The notes under the pieces are model-generated. The model was not told the origin of the DNA and ran no database searches. It saw only the letters and a list, made by a program, of their open reading frames with translations. A program made the translations under genes and the position numbers. A DNA stretch of 64,000 bases from Zonotrichia leucophrys gambelii (taxonomy: Eukaryota; Chordata; Aves; Passeriformes; Passerellidae), in NCBI RefSeq assembly GCF_028769735.1, contig NC_088172.1:73060631-73124630 (forward strand), given 5' to 3'. Positions 53,901 through 64,000 of the stretch are shown piece by piece (the stretch's first letter is position 1; every line of letters starts with the position of its first letter).

Positions 53901-55969
53901 TCCTTTCTGTTTAAATTCAGAAAACAGAACCTGTTCTTAAGGTGGGAGTAGAAAACCAAGAAACTGCTTCACCAGATTAGAGGAAAGACTCAAGAAAAGC
54001 AAAAATAAGGGGTTGGGTGGCCTTTTCCTATTCTCCCAGTTAACTTCAGGTTGGGAGATATCAGATCAATGAAAAAAGGACCACTGTTCCAGTTGCATTT
54101 TATGTAGCATTTCATAGTAAACAAGCTTTGGATCTTGTGGCAAATGGCTTTAATGAAGCCTTTTAAAAAAGGATTAAAACACCTAGTGTTTTAAATTTTG
54201 AGATTTTCACTGGTTTTGTTGCTATACCAAGCAGACAAAGAGATTTATGAGAATCTGGTCTATGTTCTATGATGCTAAAGAACATTTTTACTGAATTAAA
54301 AATATTTTGGATTGGCGCGGTACAGAATAAATGGCAATTTATTCTTGCAGCTGAGCTGTGATCCTCACTTTCCCTGTTGTAGATAAGAAGATACAGGAAA
54401 AGCTGGAGGGGAGTGGGGGCAGGGAGAGAGAAGGAGCAGAAAAGGACAAGTAAAGGTTTTCATTTAGTGAATTTTATTTATTTTTGGTCCATATGCATTG
54501 GATCCAAGAGGCTGGGTAGCTACAGACAAGTTTTGAGTTGGCAGGTTTGCCTTGACAGCTGTTACCTTGGACTTTGGAATATTCTCCCTCATCAGTGGTA
54601 CCATCTGGCTGCTCTGACATGATATTTCTACTTCATCAGTCTCTGGTAAGTTGGGTGGAACTGCAGGAGCTGTTTCATCCTGTGTTTCTAATGCTGTGTT
54701 GCTGTAGTAGTCATATCTGTAAGAAGTCAGAGATCAAAAGTTGAGGCCTGAGGGGAGAAGGTAACATCAGATTTGTCATGTCTTAGGCTAGTGTGACTGT
54801 TGGTCTGCTGATTTGAAAAACAAGTCACTGTCAGTTTTAAAATGAATACAGCCTTTGGCTCAGGAAATTCCTAAAGCAGAGGTTAGTGGCTACTGGGATG
54901 GGTATATGGGTGGAAAGATCCCTCTCTCTCTGTGTATTTACTACCCATTTTCACAAAGAATCTGGTGTGGGCTGGTCAGAAACATGTTATTGTGCTTGCA
55001 CATCCACATTTGTTTAGGCCTGGAATAGCTGTCCTTAAATGATGATTTGTTAATCCTGTTTATCAAAAGTAAACTGATGATCTGTGAGCTGCTGGAGTTC
55101 CCCATGTCAACTCACATTCATAAAGCTAAGAATTAAAACTCCCTAACACAGGAAAATTAAATCTTATGCATTTCAAATGCATAGAAATCTTATAAATAGA
55201 TAATGGTGTTAAACAGGGTGGATATTAAATGATATGTGGAATTGTAGCAATCACTGTGAATCTTAAACCTTGTAATGCACACTGCTCATTTTTGTGTGTT
55301 TCTTTGCTCTCTCTGTACCATGTAAAATCTTTTAACTGACGTAAATTCAGACAGCTTTGCTGATTGTAGTGGAGAGCATTGGGAACTGCAGCTCTATACA
55401 TTCCAGAAACAAACTATAATGGTTGCTAGCAAGGAGGCAATAATGATTAATAATGTGGATTTTGTGGTCAATAGGTGGAAATGATCTGCATTTACTTTTT
55501 ATGTGGGAAACAAATAAATTATTTTTGTCCTTTCACAGGAATCATGTACATGCCTACTACATAACGCAGACCTTTAGATGAGAATATTGAGCTGTTGGTT
55601 AAAATTTTAGCAGTTATATTTATAAACAAGTGAATAATACCTAGCACCAGTCTATATTTTTGCTGTTCTTTTTTGTTTTATTTAGTATAAAAAATGTGTC
55701 GTGGGAGTTTGTTCGGTTTCGTTTTAGTTATTTTTAATATTTGCTCTATTTAATGCCACAGTATCTTTTTCTCATTATAAAGATGATCAATCAATAATTA
55801 CAATAAAAGGTTCAGCATGCATCAGTTATTTTCCACTTTATCCTGATGATAAGGTCACTGTCAAATAGAGCATATTCTCAATAAAGACAATATATGGGTG
55901 AAAATCAAATCTTACCAAATGAGTGTTAACTGATTTAGTCTGTAGAAAAGGTGGCACAGGGGGGATCTA

Positions 55970-56245
55970 AGTGGCATGTCAGTCTCTTCCAAGTAACAAG
56001 TGGTAGGACAAGAGGAAACAGCCACATATTAACGAAGGGTTAGGTTGTATATTAAGAATTTTCTTTTTGTGGAAAGAATTGTCGAGCATTAAAACAGGCT
56101 GCCTGGTGCTGGAGTCGCCATCACAGGAGGTGTTTAGGCTATGTGCAAATGTGGCACTTATGGACTTGGCAGTGCTAGGTTTATGGTTGGACTTGATTTT
56201 CAGTGTCTTTTCCAGCCTAAATGATTCTGTGACTCTATGACCTTA
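55970..56245 (+). repeat. CR1 LINE 3' end, sense orientation
   Basis: The sequence follows the CR1 3' region block by block: 'acaagtggtaggacaagaggaaac', 'ggttaggttgtatattaag', 'cattaaaacaggctgcc', 'ggagtcgccatc', 'gaggtgtttag', 'atgtggcacttatgga', 'ttggcagtgctaggttta', 'tggttggacttgat' and 'ttccagcctaaatgattc', ending in tgtgactctatgac, the short terminal repeat of the family. The 3' end is complete and the 5' end is truncated, as usual for CR1. It looks less decayed than the 8.8 kb copy. Confidence 0.92.
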
Positions 56246-59200
56246 TCGAAAATAGATCCTTGATAAACTATTTATAGGCTTTTATTGATGAGTTTACATG
56301 TTCGGTGAGAAAGGTAATATTGCTATTAAATCAAGTTTTATCTTTTTGTCGTACAAATATCATATGCTAACTAAAAGCCTTGAAGAATTTTACAGTCATC
56401 ACAGCATTCATTGAAAATGAGAATATTCCCTGTACATGCTTTTTTCATGTCTGACTCACAGGAGTAGATTCATGACCTTGTGCCACACTTAAGTGAGAGT
56501 CTTTCTAGGCAGTGATTACTTCATTCATTTGCCCAAGCACTAACAAAAGACTAGGCTGAACTACAGCTGTTTGGTAAGACACTGGGATGAACATGAACTT
56601 TTTATTTCAATCCAGGCAATATTTATTCCACTGTATTGTTACCCTGTGTATTGCATCTTCACTTGGCCAAAACCATGCATTCTTGCTGTAAGAGAAATTG
56701 TTTATAGGTGTAGAGTGACAAACTTCTGGGGATTTTTAAGAGTCAGGACTAAAGCCTTCATTATTCTATTTCTGTGATGAAAGAGAGCTGAGCTATTTTA
56801 ATTTGTTTAAAAGTTGAAGAAAACAAAAGGAATTATTTAAACTAATCAGTGTATGGAAAACATTGTCTTCTGTTTAAAAAGCTAGTATGACAGACAGTAT
56901 TTTTCTCCCTCCATCCTACAGATTACCAGTAGTGTGTCTTACTAGAATTGTTTTCATTATGCTTGGATGATTTTTCATGTGACTTTGAGTTTGATGATGC
57001 TTTTGTTACGTTTCTCTATAAAAAAAAACCATAGAGGTCAGAAGCTGTATGCTGCTCACTCTGAAACTGAAGTTTTAACTTAATAGATTCTTCAGAAAGA
57101 TTTGGGAATGTTGTGTTCTCTTGATAATTCTTTACCAAAATGTCACAGCAGAAGTAGCTGGGGCACACTCCTTAAATTGTTCTCTAGGATTAAAGATTTA
57201 GTTTAGGTACTGGTGAAAGGAATGGCTACTGATGGCAAGCAAAGGTGGGAGGTGTGTGTGTGTACTTGTTTTCAGCTTTCACTCCATCATGGCGTGTATT
57301 CCTGGAGAAAGAGTAGGAGGTGGTGGTCTCATACAGTGGGGAATTGGAAACAAATATTTCTGTGGGGTGTGTAGTCATAGAAATACTATGGATGGTCTTG
57401 ATCTAGACATTGGTTTTGCTTTGATGAAACATTTTAATAATAAGATTTTTCCCCCATGCACAATTTCATCGTATCCCTTCAGATAAGGCTAGTTTATTAC
57501 TGACTTACATGACAAGATAAGAATGTTATCTCTACAATGTTTTATCTGGAATTAAGTCAAATGTTCTCTTCCAGTAAGTGAAAACAGCTAAAATGCTTCA
57601 AAATCCTAAAGTAACTTATTTTCCAGTTATTGTGGTAGCAAGTCTTGGGTTTGTGCAAATGTAAGCCTTTTGTATTAGGAAGTCATGAAATGGATTGATA
57701 AATGGATATTCAATAACTATACAAAAGCTTATTTAAAACTTGCAAGTCTTGGCCTCATAGAAAGAAGTAAATATGCAGAATTTCTCAGTAGACTCGAGAC
57801 TGACAGAGGGAGATACAGCAAATTCAAAAAATACAGTATCCTAATTTTTTTTGTGGCTTGCTGACAAAATTAATGCTGAGGTCATATTTGGAGGCAAGTA
57901 ATCTTTTGATGTTCTTTCTGATAATCAAATTGTCTGAGAAAAGTCTTTGTGTTATCATAAATCTGTATTTTTGCAGTCATTTTATGCAGGTTATTTTAAA
58001 AAGTAGATTTTTGACCTGATAGAAATGGAAATGTTTCTTAGAAATGAGAAGGAAACTTCAATGAGGAATATATGGGATTATTCTCTTTAAAATCTAACAG
58101 GCCAAAATTGTGGACACCTCTTGAAAAGCAAGCTACATCTTCATGTCACATCCCAAGGAAAATCTTGACCTGCTCACTCAATGATGCTTAAATAATTTTC
58201 ATAATTAAGTCCTGCAACCAGTGTTCTCCATGCGAGCAGAAAAACTGCACGCTTGGTCTGTTGAAGTTGGCAGGCTTTGCCTTCTGCTGAGGAGTGAGCC
58301 CTGGAATCAAGGATTTTTCATAGAAAACACCTGATAATTTATGCTTTTTCTTCAGAGATTATTAGAGTGTTAGCTGGATGTTTGCTGGTAAACAAATGGT
58401 GCCCTCTACTTTAAACAGTAACTGCCATCTGAAAACCAATATATAGCTAGAGGCCAATCTACAGGCAAGCTGTGTTATTTTCTCAGCATTTAGCAAAGTT
58501 AAACAAGCAGCTGTTTTCTGCGCTGCCTTCAGCTTTTAGCTGGCCTTGTGTGGTCTGGCTGGATTATGTTACAGTAATCTGGTGCTGATGTGACAGCCTT
58601 TGGTAAACATAGCAATGAGCATAACTGGAAGTGTCTTTTCTTACGTATTTCTTTATAGAAAGAGAAGAGACAAAAAATTAGTGCTTACTTATGACTCTCC
58701 ATTTAAATAGGAGTTTCTCAAAAATTAATGAGACCTGAGGTGTGATCATGTATGAAAAGAAATGCAGTTTATTTCTTCCCCAGAACGGCTGTGCACACTT
58801 TCATCACTTGCTTAAAACTTAGGCATCTTCTGAGGATTTCTTTTTAAAATTTACTTCTGAGGTTTTGTAAAAGACCAACCATGTATTTACTCCAAGAATG
58901 GGAGAAGTTTCCTTCTGTCCTGTTAAAAATCCATTTCAGCAGCTCAGTAACAGGGCCAATATTCTCTGCGTTGTTTTCACCTGGCCACTGCTCCTACTAA
59001 GTTTGCCTTCATAGAAGCCATGGCTCTGTGTCTTGATTGCTCTGCCTCAGAGCAAGGCTCCATTCTCTTATTACTCGAGTTTTGTCAGTTCTGGCAAGCC
59101 AAAGTACTGAAGTAATCCCCTACTGTTCTGATTGATTTGCACAATTTTCTGGTGTTAGCTGGGTTTTGCCTCAGCAGCCGTAGCCATCTGCATCTGGTCC

Positions 59201-59699
59201 AGCTCCTGGCTGCATTCAGGCAGGGGTCAGCAGCTCCAGTGCAAGATGGATGGCTGATTCATGGGCTTCGAGACTGAGGAAATGATTGCAACCCTCAGTT
59301 CTTCCGCAAGTCAGTCTGATAGAACAAAGGATTATATGATGTCAGTGTAATTAAACTGTGCCTGACCAAAATTCCTTTCAAACATACCAGTTATGTCCTT
59401 TTATTGAACTGAAGAGTGGCCAAAAAGTCTTTGCACTGTCCTTATGGGGATAGGGACTGCAGTTTTCTGTAACTATATTGTGGGAATTTCCAAGAGCAAG
59501 TACATTGACCCTCTGCTGGAAACTTTATATACAACACTTTTTCTTTTATGGTTTCCATTATTTGTTTATTTTAAGGTGTAGGTGTGCTGTATGGATGCAG
59601 GTCAATTCAGCTGCTTCTGAATCAGTGATTGCAAATGCTCCCATATTGGTATTCTTCCTTACGATTGTCAGATCTCCGTAAGACATGACTGGTTTGGTT

Positions 59700-59742
59700 T
59701 GTATTATGAGTGTAAATGTATGTATTATGAATGTAAAATGTA
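59700..59742. repeat. Two-copy tandem duplication, about 21-base unit
   Basis: Two adjacent copies of tgtattatga(g/a)tgtaaatgta, differing by one substitution and one extra A. It lies in intron 5 with no coding context. Confidence 0.85.
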
Positions 59743-62700
59743 TGTTTTGTGCATTTTTTGTGACATATTATGGAATTTTGCCTTTCCCCCCCTTTAACTA
59801 GAGAAGGCAACCTCTCCCTGCCTCAGCTTTTCTGGTGAAAGAGTGCTCTAATTACGTTTTAGGAGATAGGATGTGAAGAATTGTGAATTCTTAAAACGTG
59901 GTCAGAAATCACAAAAAAAAAACCAGAGCTGGAGGACAAAAATGCTTATTATGCCAATTTATACTACAACCAGTTGCTGTGAGATTTAGCCAAGTATTTC
60001 AAGTTTTGAATTATGACAAAGTTCTATGGGGTTATGACATGCTTACTAATGATTTTTTTATGCACTGCTTGATTATAGAGATGAAACTTGATGCTGAAAA
60101 TGGGAAATACTGAGCTAGCCTTACTACTGTGAGATACCATTCCTTTAAACCAAGGTGGAGTAGAGTGCTGGCTGGAATTCATTGTAGACCCAGACGCTTT
60201 ATGGAAGACATTTTATGGAAGAGCAATTCCAGCTATTTCCTATTTTTTGACTACTAGTTTCAATACTGCTAAGTGAGGAACTAACAGTTTGCTCTTTGTA
60301 GTCACTTAAAATGAACTTGTGAACTTCCTTAATGAAACATGAAGCTATTTAATAAAAAAATCGAATCAAATTATAATATTGTAGCTGTTGGAAGTATAAT
60401 CCTTACAGTTAGGGATTTACAACTTGTCTAAACTGTAACATTTTGCTTAGTAGATCTTGTCACGTAGGAATGCTGCTTAGATTTTTTTTTTATTTATTAT
60501 TTTTGGGGCAAGTCCTATACAACAGCTTTATATAAAACATATGATGTAGTGACTCCATAACCTTATCCTAACCCCTGTACATGTGCAAAGGTACTGCCTG
60601 TAAAGGAGGCATAGTTTGTGTCCAAATACTCTGGGAATACTTAGTATATCTATCTCCTTCCTCAAATACTTCCAAATGGGAAGCAATAGACAAAAGGAAA
60701 TAGTGTGAACACAGTGATAAAATGACATTTCTTAACTTTTCTAGAAGAGAGTATTTTACCATTGGGAACTTTTACTGTAGTATAAACAACTTCCCCCTCC
60801 ACTAAGAAATCAGAACATGGTACAAATGTGACCACAAAAAAAAAAGCATACCCAAAGATAGATAAGAAACCACCAAAATACCTTTCTCCCAGCAATGTTT
60901 GCAATTCTCATGAGACATTTCCTGATTAAATACTTTCCATTTTATTAATTTATTCCTCTGTGTATATTTCTTTATGAAGAAAGGCAATATGTATTTAATC
61001 ACAGGTCACATATTGTATCAAATATCTGATGTTTATAGTCATAAATAAAAATACAGGACTGTCTTTTAGTACTCGTGTGTACTATCAGTCAACATCACTT
61101 AGTAAATTGAAATGATTATTTTTTTAGCATATGAGTCAATGGAAATGCATTTGATGAGAAGGCATATAAAAATATGGTATAATTGAGAAGCAGTATATGA
61201 TGGATGTCAAGAAAAGAGTTAAAATTATAATAGCTTGAGTTTTTGTTACCTCCACGAAATAAGTTGGTTCTGTAACTTTCTGCATTCCTTGGGGGGTGTA
61301 TTTGAACAACTGAAGAAAGAAAAGGAAATTTTGAAGTAGATGCCACACTGGTGCTGTATTTGAATACTTTACAGGTTTCTTAAAGGAAATTATATTTGTG
61401 ATCAGGATGAGTGAGCTTTTTTGGTTAAAAAAGGAGAAACTGAATGCTCTATACATTTTCCGAACTATTCAAAACTCACTTAAACTGCTGGAATAACTCC
61501 CTTGTCTTTACTACCTCCTCCTTTTGGACAGAGACCATATCTGCATTTGACTCCTTAAAGGGAACAACAAGTCAACACCCTTTCCCCCCAGGCTGTTGCT
61601 TCAGTCTTCCATACCTTTTAGCATTTTTATTCCATTCTCCATAAGAAGTTCCAGACCCATGCCAGCTTCTTTAGATATTTTATTTTATTTATAATTATTT
61701 ATTTTCCCATATTCTCATTCCTTTTCTTGTTGGTGCTTCAGAAAAATGTGTTGTTGCTGAATTATGGTATTCTGAAGCATGAAAATACAGCCTGTTGTGT
61801 AAAAACAGCAGAAAAGTGACATTTCTATAGGAAAAATAGTCTGTTGAAGTCAGTCCTTGGTAAACAATTGAAACAATGTGTTCTCCCTACCATTAAAATT
61901 ATTTCTATCATCAAAAAAGTAATCCTTGAGCTATCTGAATTTGCTTATTTCCTCTCATGAATCAAATGTATACTTCTATATTTCTAGTCTATTACAATCT
62001 ATACTTGCTGTATTGATTTGTGTGTTTCTAGCAAACAAGATCAATGATTTTGATATAGCAGAGACAGCATATTATAGTCCACACAATCTTATTTTTAAAT
62101 CTCAAACAATGAAGTGAAACTCAGTTTAAAAGCACATTTTCCAATCAGATTTCTAATGCTTTCACATAAGAAAAGAATGTCAAGAGGTTTCAGGTGAAGG
62201 CAGATATTATAAAAATGCCAGCTACCAAATGATTATAATTAAACATTAGATCACTATCAAAAAATAATATCAGAGCAGAATTGACAGTTTTCAATTATCT
62301 TGTTATAGGACTAAGCCAGCTTTTGCTCACAAGGGATTAATTATCACTGTACATTTCCATATGAGTCTGTACTCAAACCACCATTGTAGCTGTCACTTCG
62401 ACTTTGGTTTTAGGTCTTTTTTTAATAGGTGATTGTACAGCCATGAAGTGCTGCAAGTTTGTTAAACATATTGGACTGTTGCCCTGTACTGTGTTTGAGC
62501 TGTGTAAACAAACATCTGGCCTGGCTGCTGGCCTGGCTGTTGGGGTTGTGTACCTGACCATAAATTAGCAGAACCGTATATTTGTGTCTGAATTCTTACT
62601 ACACTGTGAATTTTTGAATCGTAGATTTAGTAAGGCCAGGCTGATGAGAGGGAAGGTGTTAACTGGTGAATTGAATTTTATGTGCCTGGACCCCAGTTAC

Positions 62701-62810
62701 CAATGCCAGAAATGGAAATGAATAGAAGAGTGCTGGTGCTACACTAAACTGAGCTAGCTGTGAAACATTGCTGGTAGGAAATCTAATTCTCCAAAGGGCA
62801 GTGTGTGCAT

Positions 62811-62826
62811 GTGTGTGTGTGTGTGT
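62811..62826. repeat. (GT)8 microsatellite
   Basis: Eight GT units preceded by an interrupted 'gtgtgtgcat' segment, so the whole GT-rich stretch spans about 62800-62828. It is a likely length-polymorphic marker. Antisense frames rich in Thr-His here are translations of this repeat. Confidence 0.9.
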
Positions 62827-64000
62827 TTTGCTAGTGTCGGCCAGTGGAAATGTCTCATCCTCCACTTGCAGGCCTGCAAGAGCCTAGAGAGAGTAAAGGG
62901 GGAGATGGGACACAGCCAGGACTGGGCTAGAGGAGTGAGCTGGAGGCATTCACCTCTTCTGATCATAAAGCTGTAGAGGCAAACTGTATCTGAATTGCAC
63001 AAGTCCATGGCTGTGTAAGTTAATTGTTGATTTCTTGCCTCCATTAATCACACGGTTGCTTCTTCCTTGCCAGCATTAACACTCAATTGCCAAGAAAGAG
63101 AAGGGATGAGTCAGGATCTGAACCAGTTAAAGCCAATCCCAGAGAAAGTGAGTCTCATCTGTGTGAGATGGAAAAGCAGGTTATAGAATTTAGAAGTCTT
63201 CAGGTCTGTGAAAGTAATAAATAAAATAGTAGGCTTGAAGGTGGCATCATAAGTCCAGACATAGCTGGAAATGGTGGTTCAGAATTCCTGTTGTTTGCTT
63301 TTAGCCTCTTTGTTTTTCAGTGCTTTCTGCTAAAAGTAATTTGTGAGTAAGTTAACTGTAAATTAACTGATCTCTCACATTTGCCTTTGATATAATAAAG
63401 CATTCCTTTTGATTTTCAAATAAATTTGTCAGGAATCCTGTATTACAAAAAGCAAAGTATTTCAAGATCTGATTCTAAATGTCTCTTGGTAAAAGTCTTA
63501 TTGACCATACTGATATTTCTGAATGAAGTGTAGTGGCCCAGTTGTTGAGAATTCATTCTTATGACCTCAGATGCCTTTAAATGAAGCATACTTATCAGCA
63601 ATCCTGAGGTGGTATGAAAAAGCTGATACTTGTTGTAGTGTAACTAGTGTTTGAGTTGCTTTTTGGCTGGAGAAAGCCATGGGAATTATTTGAAAATGAG
63701 GGAAAAATGTTAAGCTTTCTTGTGCTTTATTGCATGGAATATGTATGGAGAAATTTAAGGTAAGACAGAAGGTTGAAGGTTGTAGAAGGTAGAAGAGTGT
63801 AGAATGAAGTAGAAGTTAAACCTTGTTTAAGCAAGGTTTTCTCGGTCCTATCCAGAATGTGCTTTAGAGAGTACTTGAACTGGAGATACTTCCAGTTATA
63901 ACAAGAGCTTAAATTTAGATTCAGACATACTAAAATTAATAGTAAATATTATTTAGGCCAGTTTTTCTCATCAGGTGGCAAGAGTTGAAGGTGAGTTTCT

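Larger units (their letters stand above)
36962..64000 (+). other. SMYD3: SMYD3 intron 5, 5' part (continues beyond the window)
   Basis: At least 27 kb of AT-rich intron after exon 5. Supported contents are a probable LTR/ERV fragment near 40.8-41.5 kb, a pure A/T tract at 43.0-43.2 kb, a CR1 3' end at about 55.97-56.24 kb, small tandem duplications (43421-43440, 59700-59742) and a (GT)8 repeat near 62.8 kb. The stretches 37.0-40.7, 43.2-48.4, 48.9-55.9 and 56.3-62.8 kb show no gene, exon or RNA that I can recognise. The SET-core exons carrying NHSC are not present in any frame I examined. Confidence 0.85.

Noticed and set aside
60171..60233. Inverted repeat gctggaatt / aattccagc with a loop of about 45 bases
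   Set aside because: Nine-base arms at this distance are expected by chance in a window of this size.
62659..63044. Minus-strand frames with His-Thr repeats
   Set aside because: They are translations of the (GT)n microsatellite and its neighbourhood, with no domain recognised.
36962..64000. Next SMYD3 exon with the NHSC catalytic motif
   Set aside because: I saw no frame encoding the expected segment, and the intron in this position is known to be very long in mammals.
1..64000. CRISPR arrays, operons, tRNA or rRNA genes, phage-like modules
   Set aside because: No regularly spaced repeats, no dense coding and no recognisable structural RNA were seen. The window has vertebrate intron character throughout.

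Overview
The window looks like bird nuclear DNA. It is AT-rich, with long introns and few open reading frames. The interspersed repeats I recognise are CR1 LINE fragments and LTR-retrovirus remnants, and there is nothing Alu-, B1- or L1-like. CR1 dominance with sparse repeats points to an avian genome, and the two LTR styles suggest a passerine, but the species cannot be fixed from this. There is no bacterial, operon or CRISPR-like organisation.

The only gene I can support is part of SMYD3, a SET/MYND lysine methyltransferase, on the + strand. Four consecutive coding exons (2 to 5, 367 coding bases, about 122 residues) lie at 25357-25420, 32568-32675, 33769-33826 and 36825-36961. All have consensus splice sites, compatible phases and the same residue counts as the human exons. 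They encode the second half of the MYND zinc finger and most of the SET-I insertion. Exon 1 (SET-N and the first two zinc cysteines) must lie upstream of base 1. The core SET exons (NHSC motif onwards) must lie beyond base 64000.

Layout: 1-25356 is the 3' part of intron 1, with one short CR1 remnant, GC-richer patches, two short hairpins and simple repeats. 25421-32567 is intron 2, which holds the densest repeats: two oppositely oriented CR1 fragments just after exon 2 and a probable solo LTR near 29.6-30.1 kb with CCAAT and TATA boxes in the gene's direction. Introns 3 and 4 are short and nearly repeat-free. 36962-64000 is the start of a very long intron 5, holding a probable LTR/ERV fragment near 40.8-41.5 kb, a 156-base pure A/T tract near 43.1 kb, a CR1 3' end near 56.1 kb and small tandem duplications.

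I found no undescribed system. The leads are structural: inverted CR1 copies beside exon 2, a sense-oriented LTR promoter that could start transcripts lacking exon 2, a few hairpins, and a few longer-than-usual open frames in introns that I do not recognise.
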